A stretch of DNA of 64,000 nt, taken from contig JPHH03000006.1 of assembly GCA_000750105.3 (NCBI GenBank), positions 310,001 through 374,000 of the forward strand. Direction: 5' to 3'. Under the pieces are notes generated by a model. It saw only the letters and a program-made list of their open reading frames with translations. It ran no database searches and was not told the origin of the DNA. Position numbers and translations under genes: made by a program. Numbering within the stretch: the first letter of the stretch is position 1; each line of letters starts with the position of its first letter. Shown here piece after piece: positions 33,550 through 44,932 of the stretch. The DNA is from Tolypocladium sp. Sup5 PDA-1 (lineage: Eukaryota > Ascomycota > Sordariomycetes > Hypocreales > Ophiocordycipitaceae).

Positions 33550-35159
33550 TCACGCCGCCACCGAGGACTCGGCCACGGACGGCACCCAGAGGCTGCTATC
33601 CGCCGTCTCCGAGTTCCACACGTTGCGCTCCGACGGCACGGCGACAAACTCGTGCGACGACGTCGTGGTGGCCTCGCCGTCCTCGCTCTCCTCGCGCGAC
33701 GAGCCCTCGTAGGAGCTCGTCTTCCACGTCGACAGCTCGTCGACCCTGCGGATGCCCATCATCCACGAGACGAGGCCGCGCGGGGCCCAGCGCCCGACGA
33801 GGCCGTACACGCTGGCGCCGAGGCCGACGCGGACCGAGTCGCTCGTGATGGAGCCGTCGATGACGTCGAAGACGGTGTTGTGCAGACGCCGCAGCGAGCT
33901 GCCTTTTAGACCGCGGATGCGGCCGCCCGAGATGGCGGAGCTGGTCTGGGCGACAAAGTTGCGGCCGTAGACGTGGCGCGCGCCGTCGGGCCAGACGAGC
34001 GTCTCCTGGGGGTTTCCGGCCGTCGCGATGGCCGCCCGCGTGGGAACGAAGCCAGAAAAGTCAAAGGTGCCCAGTTGCATGTGCGTGACCGGGATATCCA
34101 GAGGCCGGAGCTCGGCGGTCAAGACCTCTGTAAAGGCCGAGAGGGCAGAGCAGACGGTGGCCTCGGGGGCGTGGAATGGCGGGTTGATGGAGGAGATGAT
34201 GGATGGCGTGAAGACGAGGACCTTTGGCGGGATCCATTTCTCGCCTATCGGGTTCAAGCGGGATGTGAGTAGTGGCAGGAATGCCTGGATGGTGAGTATC
34301 GGCTGCAGGAGGTGCGTGTTGAAGAGGTTGGCGAAGCTGGACGGGGGGATGGTGGCGATGGGCGACGTTTGGTAGTGCAGGCTGGGTATGAGGATAACCG
34401 ACTTAAGCGTCAGCTGGTTTGGCTTGATGTGCGGCCCGGGCGCCTGTGGTGATTGCAGGTAGCCGGCGAAACGCTCGATGGCTGCACCGGCGTTGGGGGG
34501 CTGGAATGGAGTCAGCAACAACACGGTCTTCGAAAGAGGACAGGGTCCATACATCAGTGGTGTCGATGGTCAGCGGCCGAATATCTGGACGAGAAAAGGC
34601 ATGGACCATGGCCTCGTCCTCGGCAGCGTTGCAGACCACGTAGACGATGAAGCCTCGCCGCTCCATATCCAGAGACAGGGACTTGGTCAGCGGCAGCGTC
34701 GGCGACCCGGCAATCACGATGACCTCTGTGCGCCCGCCGTTGCGCGCCTTCTTCGCCCTGCGCGACTTCCTAAGCGACCGGCTCTTCTGGTACCCCTTGA
34801 ACGCGACGGTGCCGCAGACGACGATGACGACGCCCGTCAGGATCTTGTGCCTCGCCACCCAGTCCTGCACCTGCTCGAGCCGCGACACGGCCACGACGGC
34901 GACGGGCGGCTGGACGGGCGGACTCGGCCGCACGGAGTCGGGGATCCATCTCGACGACGCGAGCGTCTCGCGGACGACCTGCGCGGCGCGGTCGACGTTG
35001 TGGTCGATGAAGTCGGCGACAACGTCCGAGTACTGGCGCAGGTGCACGGGGATGCTCGAGAGCTGCAGAACGGAGCTCCGGTCAGCTGGGAAACGCAAGG
35101 GGGGGGTTCCCGGGGAATAGGCATACCACGTCTAGGAACTGCTGGTCGTCGGCGGACAT
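33550..35159 (-). CDS. DUF1776 family membrane protein (SDR-like fold)
   Basis: There are three exons, 35159-35127, 35062-34553 and 34500-33550, with introns of 64 and 52 nt, giving 497 residues. Exon 1 encodes only MSADDQQFLDV. A membrane segment (ILTGVVIVVCGTVAFKGY, about residues 78-95) is followed by a basic stretch (KSRSLRKSRRAKKARN) and then a Rossmann-like part starting VIVIAGSPTLPLTKSLSLDMERRG. The motif is degenerate relative to the TGxxxGxG of true short-chain dehydrogenases, as is usual for DUF1776. The C-terminal tail is Ser/Glu-rich and probably disordered. The family is fungal, often described as found at mitochondrial or ER membranes, with no established reaction. Family assignment is from memory of its layout and is fairly secure. 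Confidence 0.85.
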
Positions 35160-36868
35160 GATGTTGACGCTGGTGTTTGTGGCATGGAATGGGGGAAACG
35201 GACGCTCAGGCCGGGTTGGGCTGGGTTCACATGACGATGCTGGCCTGGGACGCAGACTTTCGCGATGGGTGGAGAAGGGCGGTTTTGCTTCCGTCAGCGA
35301 TGGGCAGGGATTGCGGGGGAGGGCGCCGAGGTTCCGTGATTGGCGCCAACGGGCTATGGTGGAGCCTGCCTTTGTGATGGTTTTAGGAGTTGAAGAACTC
35401 TTTACCGTTGCCTCTGTTAGTCTTTTTCTATCATGTTTCTATCATGTTCTATCTTGTGAAATTAGGAAGGGGCTGTCATACACGGCTGCCACGTTTTCAA
35501 CTGTAAGCTCTCTCGTGCTGTGTTGGGAGGTGGCGAGTGGTACAAAGTACGGTGTGCTGACACCTCTTCAAACATCGTTCATGCTGTGCTTAGACTCGGA
35601 CAATGTGACGACTTTCGCTGTAAAATCCGATGCATTAAATGGGGCATTGAAAGTGGGAGACAAATACCATTTGGGAGATTTAGTCTCTGCTGTAAACAGC
35701 ATGTACCGGCCAAAGTGGTTTGTAAGGTAATATTATGTCCAGCTCATGCATGTAAACGCTATCCTGCCAACCTGCTCAGCCCTATCCTGCACACCCACCA
35801 ACACGAAGTCTTGCAGTTCTTGAACACATGACGACCGGAATAGAGTCCAGAAATGAGTTGTAACTTAGGCATATATAAAAAGACGAATGATATCCCGTCG
35901 CGAGGTTGGCTTTTGGTCGTGTTAGGACGAGTCTGCTCGGTGCACACCACGGCGCACATCCGACCAGAAGACAACTTTTCAACGGAAGATGAACTGCCGA
36001 TCAAGAGAATATAATCTCACCGCAAGAAATAAAACAGCACCGAGATTACGGCATTCTTTTGGGTGAGTGATCTCGTTGGCACTGGTCGTTGCTGGCCGTC
36101 GGCTGCATCGGGAGTGTCTCCACACCTTTAGACCAAGCGCCGGGAATGAGGACCGCTAGCCCAACTAGGTAGCTCCAGGGAGAAAATGCGGCTGCAGGAT
36201 TGTGTAAGTTGCAGCAACATGAACCTGTCGGGATTTATGGCGGTAAATTATTATCAATAGCCCATCCTTTGGGGTTCCCTGCACAGGCGCTGTTTCGTAG
36301 GTACGGTACCCATGAAGTTTTGTTAGTCACCGACATGCACCGGGCTGTTCCAAGCCAAACACGGCAACGGCATTTCCCTCCTCAACGTCACCGTTGTTGC
36401 ACAAGTAGTGCTTCCATACGTCCGTACTCCGTACTCCGTAGACCTCCTGCACATACATATCTCCAGCCAACCACCTCGATCCCCGAAGCAATCATTGACC
36501 AATCCGACTCGGCGACCCGCGGACATCGGACAGCAAAGACGGAGCCCAGATACAGGAGAGCGCCGTGAACCCCCCCCCCCTGGAGTCTCCCCACATCGCC
36601 CGCCAGCGGTTCTGCGGGGAAGCTCTAGGCGTCTCCAGTGGCCGGTTATCAGCGGTCCCACCCAACCACCCAAACCCCTGCAATAGCCGGCTCGGCCAGT
36701 AGCAGTTGCCCTTGGTGTCAGTAGCTCCCCAATCTCGTGACCTGCAGCCATCACTTACACCTTTCTCACTTGCGTTCAATCTCGACCCGACTTGTCTCTT
36801 CCCATACCACATCTTCAACCCTCCTCACCTCCCTTCTCCTGCTGAGTAAGGCAGATCTCGACTCCACC
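35160..36868. other. spacer between divergent DUF1776 and amidase genes
   Basis: This is a bidirectional promoter region. It contains AT-rich DNA around 35400-36010, a double copy of TACTCCGTA at 36425-36440, a run of ten C at 36571-36580, and a C/T-rich leader before 36869. No gene is recognised; the open frame 35158-35730 is not protein-like. Confidence 0.5.
36425..36440. repeat. overlapping double copy of TACTCCGTA
   Basis: Two copies share their outer TA bases, giving TACTCCGTACTCCGTA. This is the densest occurrence of the nonamer in the window and lies about 430 bases before the amidase start. Confidence 0.6.
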
Positions 36869-38670
36869 ATGTTCCTGTTGGACTACTTGCAACATCGCCG
36901 AGACTGGTACGTATAGAGGGAACCTATTTATCATTGATGCAGTATCTATGCTCACACCTCTTCGCTAGCCGGTTCAAGCAGGATGAGCGTACTAGCCGCA
37001 TCAAGGCCCTGACTGCCTACCACGCTCCCTTCAGCGTCCTTGACCGGGAGACCATCAACCGGCCCATCGAGGAGCTTGTTCAGGACGTGCAAAGGGATCC
37101 CAGCAAAGCCTCAGACCTTCTCCTCACCTACGGCAAGGTCGCCCTGAAAGCTCATGCAAAAACCAACTGCGTCACCGAGATCCTCATCAAGGATGCGGAG
37201 AAGTGGATCAAGGATGGGTCCATCAACTTCAAGGGTCCTCTGGCCGGAATCCCCATCAGCTTGAAGGACACCATCGACGTCAAGGGCTACGACAGCACCG
37301 TCGGTATGACCTGCAAGGTCCGCCACCCGATGCCCGAGGATGGTGCCACCGTGAGATTGCTCAAGGATCTCGGAGCCGTCCCCTACGTCAAGACCAACAT
37401 CCCCATCACCCTGCTCAGTTTCGAGTCTGCCAACGACGTCTGGGGCCGATCCACCAACCCGTACAACAGCAAGTACACGCCCGGCGGCTCTACCGGCGGC
37501 GAGGGTGCCCTGCTGGCGCTTGGAGGCCGAATCGGTATCGGCAGCGACGTTGCCGGCAGTGTCCGCTGCCCTGCCCACTTCTCCGGAATCTACTCGCTCA
37601 AGTGCTCGACCGGTCGCTGGCCTAAGCTGGGCATGAACACCAGCATGCCCGGTCAGGATGGCGTCCCTGCCGTCTATAGCCCCATGGCCCGAACCCTGAA
37701 CGACCTCTTGTATTTTACCCGCGCAGTCATCCAGAAGGGCGCGTGGAACTACGACCACTCTTGCCACCCGATGCCCTGGCGATCCGACGTTGTCAAGGAG
37801 TACCAGGAGAAGAAGACGATGCGCGTTGGTGTTTTCCGCACAGACGGCGTCATCGACCCCAGCCCTGCCTGCAAGCGAGCTTTGGAGATGACCGAGGCTG
37901 CTCTGCGCAGGGCCGGTCACCAGATTGTCGAGATTGACCCGCCTTCGCCGTACGAAGGCCTCTATCTCGCGTCCCGGCTTCTGTGCGCTGACGGCCTGGG
38001 TACGGTCAATGGGTTCTTCCGCACGGGCGAGTGGAACGACCGCGGTGCCGCGCAGATGAGCTACTACGCCAGACTGCCAAGGTTCATGAAGTACGCTTAC
38101 TACCTCTGGGTCCGATACGTCCGCCGCGATCCTCTCTGGGCCGGTTTGCTCCGCGACTGGCACCCGACAAGTACTCAGGAGTACTGGGCGCTCATTGCGC
38201 GGAGAGAGGCGTACAAGCGCGGCTGGTATGAGATGTGGGACGACGCCAAACTGGACTTTATCATTGCGCCTCCCAACGCGACGCCCGCCGTCCCGCACAA
38301 TGGCATGCACGATGCTGTGAGCAGCTGTGCTTATACCTTCCTCTTTAACCTGGTATGTTGATTTGACCCTGGGTATGAGCTTATGTGTCTGGGTACTAAC
38401 AGAGAGCAGATTGACTACAGTGCAGGTGTCATGCCCGTCACCCACGTGGATAGGATCAAGGACAGGCTGCCGAGCAACTTCAACATCAGGAAACTGAACG
38501 GCATCGCCCGTGGTGCCTACAAGCTCTACGACGCCGAGGCCATGCACGGCCTGCCCGTGGGTGTTCAGGTTATCGGACGACGGCTGGAAGAGGAGAAGGT
38601 CTTGACGCTGATGGGGAGGGTCGAGGATGCTCTCGGAGACGACAAGTTCAAGCTTCTGGAGGTTGACTAA
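36869..38670 (+). CDS. amidase signature family hydrolase
   Basis: There are three exons, 36869-36906, 36969-38352 and 38410-38670, with introns of 62 and 57 nt; the last has a TACTAAC branch site. The product has 560 residues. Exon 1 encodes MFLLDYLQHRRD. The catalytic triad can be placed: Lys in IPISLKDTID (about residue 110), the middle Ser in the PGGSTGGEGALL loop (about 185), and the nucleophile Ser in GSDVAGSVRCP (about 208). The C-terminal part has GVMPVTHVD and HGLPVGVQVIGRR, as usual. The length and the GEGALLALGG form match the fungal acetamidase/fatty-acid-amide-hydrolase-like subgroup. The substrate cannot be told from sequence; short aliphatic amides are the usual guess. No signal peptide is seen, so it is probably cytosolic. 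Confidence 0.92.
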
Positions 38671-39107
38671 GTGGTTCCTATGGTAGACTTGTGCGGTTGC
38701 TTGAAACAGTTTCCTAGTAGGGTAGGGTGTTATGCGTAATGAATCCATGCATTTTTACGTGCATAAACGGTGGCATGTGCATGGCTGCTCGGAGTGATGG
38801 CAGCTTGACGTTCTGACCATCCTAACATACCTGTTCCGTCGTAGCTGCTGACAACCTTGTCGGAAATAACGGCATGGGGGCTGCCCAGCATGCGCACAGC
38901 ATGCAAGATGACCTCCTCCAGCACCGGCGCTGATCCTGGGGGTCCGATCTCGGCCCCCGCGACTTATACGCCAAGGCGAGGACATAAGTAAGATATAAAA
39001 AAGCCATTAAGCACCGCAAGAATACGCTCACTTATAAAACTAGATCCAAACAGTCTTTCATTCATCTGCCAGTACTTATTTTCTTCTCGCACCTGTTTCC
39101 CTTCAAA
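38671..39107. other. spacer and promoter of the methyltransferase
   Basis: It holds the amidase 3' region and the promoter of the next gene with its TATA box. No gene. Confidence 0.5.
38994..39000 (+). promoter_or_regulatory. TATA box of the methyltransferase gene
   Basis: TATAAAA lies 114 bases before the ATG at 39108, with a CTTTC/CTTCAAA leader before the start. The spacing fits a fungal core promoter. Confidence 0.55.
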
Positions 39108-40171
39108 ATGGCGGGCGAAAAAGACCACTGGGACGCCAATGTAAGTCGGTCCCCTGATTACATCGAAGGCAGCATCACCTGTCGCCGTCACAGAAACCAA
39201 ACTACTTCGATGACGAGCTGATACGGAATTAATGTAGGACTACCAGCACTCCGCCTCGTTTGTACCGAAGCTGGCGGGCAAGATTGTGCAGTGGCTGGAC
39301 CTGCAACAGGACGACGTCGTGCTGGACATTGGATGTGGAGGTTGGTTCATGTCACCCCAGCGTTTTTCGTCATGGTGGGGTCTGTAGCTAATGGACAAGA
39401 TATAGATGGCATCTTGGATGCAGAGTTTGCCAAGGTCCTGGCTCAGGGCAACGGCTCGGTGCATGGCATTGACAGCTCGGCTAAGATGATTGCGTCGGCC
39501 AGGGAGCTGTGCAAGGATGCGCCCAACTGCACGTTTGAAGGTATTCCGCCTTCACTCACTCACTCACCTACTCACTCATATCCGCGCACCTCGTGGTATA
39601 CACGTTGACTTACACGCACCCAGTCCTCGACGCAACGCAGATATCCTCCCGCCCAGCCCTCCAGCGCGGCACCTTCACCAGGGCCTTCTCCAACGCCGCC
39701 CTGCACTGGATCCTGCGCCCGCCGTCCTCACACGCCAGCTTCTTCCCGAGCGTGCACGCGGCGCTGAAGCCCGGCGGCATCTTCGCCTTCGAGATGGGCG
39801 GGCTGGGCAACGTGGCCGAGATGCGCACGGCGCTGCTCATGGCGGCGGCGCGACGGATCGGGATGCCGGCCGCCGCGGAGGCGCACCCGTGGTTCTTCCC
39901 GGACGAGGAGTGGGCGCGCGAGCGGATGCGGGCGGCGGGCTTCCGCGTGGAGCGCGTGGAGCGCGAGTGGCGGCCGACGAGGGCGGACGCGGGCGGCGTG
40001 GAGGGCTGGGTGAGGCTGTTTGGGGGGAGCGTCTTGGAGAGGGTGCCCGAGGGGGAGAGGGAGGCGGTGGTGAGGGAGGCGGCGGAGGCTTTGGGCGAGG
40101 TTTGTCGGCAGCCGGATGGGGGGCACATGATTTCCTATGTGAGGCTGCGATGCCTTGGAACCAAGATCTGA
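39108..40171 (+). CDS. small SAM-dependent methyltransferase
   Basis: There are four exons, 39108-39140, 39238-39340, 39406-39540 and 39624-40171, with introns of 97, 65 and 83 nt, giving 272 residues. The start is MAGEKDHWDAN. The SAM-binding motif is split by an intron and reads VVLDIGCGDG; the acidic post-motif is HGIDSSAKMIASA, and a later block (HWILRPPSSHASFFP, KPGGIFAFEMGGLGNVAEM) matches class I methyltransferases of the UbiE/trans-aconitate type. The third intron contains a CACT repeat. The last exon is very GC-rich (wobble almost all G/C), unlike the first three. The substrate is unknown: a trans-aconitate-like small acid or a lipid are both possible. Confidence 0.87.
39549..39575 (+). 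repeat. CACT tetranucleotide repeat inside an intron
   Basis: About six imperfect CACT units lie in intron 3 of the methyltransferase gene, close to its donor site. Confidence 0.7.
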
Positions 40172-40852
40172 GCGGGCGCGAGAAGAACGCATGGGACGTT
40201 CGGCGGTATCTTGTTTCTGATGTAGTAAACGAAACACATTCGAAATGAATAGCTATTCAGAGTTGTCAGTGGTTCACAGACTGTTTTCGCTCGACCCTGA
40301 CGCCATCGTTAATCGCTTCATTCCAGAAGTTGAGATGACCAGCTCCGTCATTGATCTCAGGGGTCAGAAGCGGCGTTTCCAAGCTTCCAAATCAGGGGTT
40401 GGTGGGGAATGCGTTCGTCAAGCATGGCCATATCGAATCTGCAGCTCTCATCGCAAAGACTTGTTGCGATACGCAAGGCCAATCACGGTCGACTGCACTT
40501 TGAAAGCAGCCGAGTATCACAGCAGGTGTCGAAGGTCGAGACGCAAGCCGGGTGCCCAGCGGCTGGATACCTGTCGGCTGAGTCATCGCCAATGGGCAGC
40601 AAGCGAACTTCCTTCCGAAGCAACCATCTCTCATTTCGTCACAGGTCCAGCTTCCAACTCAACAGTGAACGGCGGTTGAAATCACGCCAGGGGCGAAGTT
40701 GCCGCAAGGCACCCCCTGTGACGTGTTCGTTCTGCGGTTCACTGCTGTCTGAAGATGAGCGCTGGCCGGCTACCTATTTCCGGAGACTTCCCTTGAAGTC
40801 GCGTCTTCCGTTGTTGCCTACAGGGCAGTGCTGTCATTAACGCCTCTGCACC
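40172..40852. other. spacer
   Basis: It should contain the methyltransferase 3' region and the promoter of the WSS1-like gene. Open frames here are not protein-like. No gene recognised. Confidence 0.5.
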
Positions 40853-42105
40853 ATGCCGGAACGAAACCGCCTCATTCGCTGCTACGTCCACTTGGACAAG
40901 GAGCCTCGCGCAGGCGATGCTCTACACACGCTGAAGAAGGTGGCCTCGCTGGTGAAGCCCATCATGCGGAATCGTGGGTGGACGGTCGGGCTGCTCGCGG
41001 AGTTTTACCCGCCCGAAGGTAATTTACTCGGTATATATCCCACTCACCTTGGACTCATTTCGCAGCTCACGGACTGACCCTTTCCAGGTCTGAACGTGAA
41101 CGCAGGGCGCGAGGTATTCCTGCGACTGCGGCACGACTACGATCGCACGCAGTTTTTGCCCTTTGAGGAGGTGGTTGATACGATGCTGCATGAGCTGTGC
41201 CACATTGTCCACGGCCCTCACCATAGACGCTTCCATGCACTATGGGATCAGCTGCGTGACGAGCTGCAGGGTCTCATGATGAAGGGCTACACGGGCGAAG
41301 CCTTCTTGTCCGAGGGTCATCGGCTGGGCGGCACAAGATTGCCGGCCCACGAGGTGCATCGCCTCGCTCGTGCAGCCTCATATCGGCCCCACGGCCCGGC
41401 CAGGATGTCCGAAAAGTCATTGCGGACGCCGTTGACCGGCGCAACGAGGTAGTCCGCGGATGCGCCTCGGACAGGCTCGGTGACAGGGAGGTTCAGGAGC
41501 TGGCGGACGCGGCGACGAGGAACGGCTTCCGAACGCAGGCTGAGGAGGACGGGGCCAACGAAGTGGCCATAGCACAGGCCTTGTGGGAGCTGGTCCAGGC
41601 GGATGAGAAGGAGAGGCTCGGGGACGCATACATTCCACCATCGGCGGAGAAGCCAGGGGGCTACAGAGGCGGTTCCGTCGTTTCTGGCCACCGTTGGAAC
41701 CACGCACCAGGAGCCGTTGAGGTTGCACAAAGTTCCAGAGCCTCATCGTCGGACGTGATTGTCGGCAACTGGCCAACGAGCGGGCCAAGCTTTTGGGTGT
41801 GCGAGGCTTGCACCCTGCACAACCCTCTCCAATATCTCTGTTGCGGTGCCTGCGGTGCGGAACGCCCAGAGCCAACGAGGAAGCGGAAGCACGGTGGTGA
41901 AGTGTCAGGCTCCGCCCGGTCAGAGCCGACGATGATTGACCTGACGCAAAGCCCGCCGAGAGACGACCGAGGGCGCCGTGCATAACTACCCCCCCACGCG
42001 GTCGGTTCCGCCGATATGGAACTGCAGGTCGTGCGGTTGAACAGCGATGGAGCGTCCATGGTGGAGATGCGGGAGCTGCGGGCAATGGACAAACTCGCGG
42101 GAGGC
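40853..42105 (+). pseudogene. WSS1: WSS1-type WLM metalloprotease, apparently disabled
   Basis: Exon 1 (40853-41018) and a 69-nt intron are normal. Exon 2 opens with GLNVNAGREVFLRL and the metalloprotease site HELCHIVHGPHHRRFH. The frame is intact as far as PAHEVHRLARAA (about 41375); the family-like sequence then resumes in another frame at GQDVRKVIADAVDRRN (about 41398) and runs to a stop at 41983-41985. The Gly-rich linker normally found between these two parts is missing, so a deletion with frameshift is likely. The second part has a RanBP2-type finger (WVCEACTLHN...CCGACG) and a SUMO-binding IDLT. Past the stop, 42017-42085 still encodes remnants of a further Cys4 finger in a third frame (WNCRSCG, an in-frame TGA, then WWRCGSCG). 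WSS1 removes DNA-protein crosslinks. An unusual 50-nt intron (GTGCAT...CAG, 41354-41403) could rescue only the first break. Confidence 0.62.
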
Positions 42106-44932
42106 GCCCCGCAGGCCGTGTCAGTTAGAATACAATACTTGTAGTTGCAATCTAGACTCTAGACCATGTCTGTACGGACTATGCATTTGAGCATCGCCAA
42201 TGGCTAGGGCCGCCGTTGCGAGCACGGTTTGTTGGCGAGCTTGAGCTTGGTGAGCCTGAACGCAGGACGACTACTGCGAGTTGGTTGTGTGTGAACCCAG
42301 TCTTGCCAGTCTTAACCCAGCATCACGGCGCCCGCGACGCAGGTTCAGGAAAGGCGTCGATTGAAACTGGAGAAGATCGACTGAGTGGGACCCTTGGCTG
42401 CGACCTGTCGTGGAGCAAGGCAGGGATCGGGCTGCTGGGAGTCTGGGACGACTGAGCGGAGTCGGCGGTGTTGAGTTGGAAGGGAGGTGGTGGTCCGAAC
42501 AGATATTGGAACTATTCAGGCCAGGCACGGGGGACGAAGAGCACGAGCAACAACACACAATTGGATGGTGTTTGCGCAAAAAAGGGGACCAAGCAAACAT
42601 CATGCCATGCAGGTCTCCTTTTTTCCCCCTTCCTTCCGCTAATTGCTAGTGGCCTGTGCCCGCAACCGGCGTCGTCGCCAACGTCGAGTCTGGAATCGAT
42701 CAACGGGTCGACAGCCGTGGTCTAGACGCGGGTGGATCACTGGCGGCGGCGGGTCGGGCGCCAGGGATCGGGGGCTCCACAGAGCGTGGAGCGCCCTGGG
42801 CGGCGGCTGTCCAGTGGCAGGCACGGCGCTGGCGTGTCGTGCAGCGCACCGCAGCGCAGGTCGCAGGCGATGGAGGCTTTTGCGCAGCAGCGCAGCGGCG
42901 CAGATCCTTGGTGGTGGTGGACGCTGACTTGGCTGAGCAGCCCGAGCTGTTGCCAAATACGCGTGACCGGGCCCTGATCGCCGCGGAGGGGGCGTGGCTC
43001 GAGCGTCGCCGCGGCTTTGTTGGGCGAGGAGCGTCCAAGGTGGCTCGGGTGTTGCGCGTGTGCGTGTGCTCAGATGGGGGGGTGAGTGCCTGTTGGAACC
43101 TGGAGAGCGCTTCGGACCCTGGAAGGGCTGAGGTAAAGGAAGGCCTTGGCTCGAACTCTCTCGCACAGCCTGAAGGCCTCAATCAGCAGGGCGTGGGTGG
43201 AGGCCGCTTAAAAGCTTCCATTCAAGCCTTGGGACGACGGGAGCTTCCATCCAGGTCATCCGTTCAGTGGAGTCGGCAGTGAAGCCACGAGCGTTATCCG
43301 TACCTACAGCAGCCAACCGCTGACATTTTGTATTAGTCGAGGTGCACCAAGTTCGCCCGCCGGACCGCGTCCGCTCTGTATCACCGGCCTGGGCCTGGCC
43401 TGGACCGAGCGCGGTCGAGCTCAGTCGAGCCCCAGGCCTCGTGTTTCTATTTTCCTTCTTCCGCCCTCGCTTGCAACGCGAAAAACGGGGCTGCAGGTGA
43501 CCGGATGGGGGGTTTGTACTTCGTACGGACTACCTTGTCCGTGAAACTTGTAACAAGTTGCCTGTCGTGGTTGTGGGTGGTCCGTATCCTTGCCGTGTTT
43601 GTCGATGGACGAGATAGGCTTCCCGTGAGTCGTGACAGCTTGTCCGTCTGGCAAAGGGTCTGTCTGTTGGCCAGAGAAGCCAGGAGGCTCGATACGCAAA
43701 GAAGCACTCGTAATCAAGCAGTGGCGGCAAGGGCGAGACCGGCACAGAGGTACGAGTAGGAGCACGGAAGCTCTCCCGTCCGACCCGCACCAACGCGCCG
43801 GCGTCGCTGTCGGCTGCTTCCACGAGGTGGCGTGGGATCTGCCGCTGTCGCTCCTCGGCCTTCTGGCGGTGCTTCTGGGCTGCTGCTCGTGGACTGGCGG
43901 TGGACTGTGGCATGGACCTAGCCCAACGCCGAGTGCCTAATCCGTCGCTAACGATGCCCTCCCATCGCCAGTGGCTTCTGTAACGGCGCCCGCAAACAAC
44001 GTGCGTTTGCTCGGAATGGAACTCTCATCGGTCCCCTTTCCGGCTCCTCAACCCCCGACACCCAAGCCGACTCCCCCCAGCACAAAGGGGGGGGGGGAAG
44101 ATTTGCCCGCAGCGCCAGGATCGGATTGTTGTGCATGCGGTCCCTGCCAGTCCCCTGCTCTGGCCCCTCCACCCTCCACCCCCCGCTGTGGTGAAGGTCG
44201 CCGCTGGTCTCAGCTTCGGCCACTGGCTCATCCATCCATCCATGGCCCATTCACCAGTGGCGAAGCTCTGCTGGCTTCCATTGGGGCGTCGAGGTTCCAG
44301 GCAGTCCAGGTTGCCTCAGGCCCGATTCCTGTGGTGTGGCACAACAGCAGCTTGCCAGCCCCGGCAGAGTTCAGGGTCCGCATCCACCCACCCATCTGCC
44401 CGTCCAACCCTCCATCCCGTGCACTTTGCACATGCCCATGTCCCCCAGGCTAGGTCGACCAGATCTGCTTGTCTAGAGCCTTTGACCCGGTTCCCTCTCG
44501 CACGTCCAGACCTGCCTCTTTCCCGCCCCAGAACCGAGCCACCATTGATCGTTACGAGCGTTGCTGCCGCCATCGTCATCCGGGCCGAACCTCCATCTCT
44601 GCAAGACCTGAATCTGCCGACGATTGAGCCTCTTCGATTACGGCGCCTACGATTGGCAGCCCACCTCGGAGCTACACCAAACGATCGATCACGGCGGGCC
44701 GTCAACCCTTCTCCCGGCCTGCTGTGCTGCGTCGGCAGCAGCAGCAGCACATCGCTGGAGCCGCCGCCACGCCATGTTTCGCCCTGGCCGCATAACAAAC
44801 GAAGAAGTTTGGTGACCTTGCCTCTTGCTTGTCTTCGAGACGGCTCTCGGCCGCGAGCTGAGCTGAGCTGAGCTGAGCTGTGCTCGGTGCCGTGACGCTC
44901 CATCATCTCCATGTGACGGGGCGAGCCACGAC
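42106..44932. other. long spacer before the histidine kinase
   Basis: No recognisable gene. The last 900 bases are C/T-rich with CCATCCATCC and poly-G/poly-C tracts (for example 44085-44097), and look like a long promoter plus 5' leader. A GAGCT pentamer repeat lies just before the start codon region. The open frames at 42656-43282 and 44131-44871 are GC-rich shadows. Confidence 0.5.
44855..44879. repeat. GAGCT pentanucleotide repeat
   Basis: Five tandem copies of GAGCT end 54 bases before the kinase start codon. They probably lie in the 5' leader of its mRNA. Confidence 0.8.

Noticed and set aside
37111..38748. 545-residue minus-strand open frame
   Set aside because: Antisense shadow of the amidase; the amidase has catalytic motifs and valid introns.
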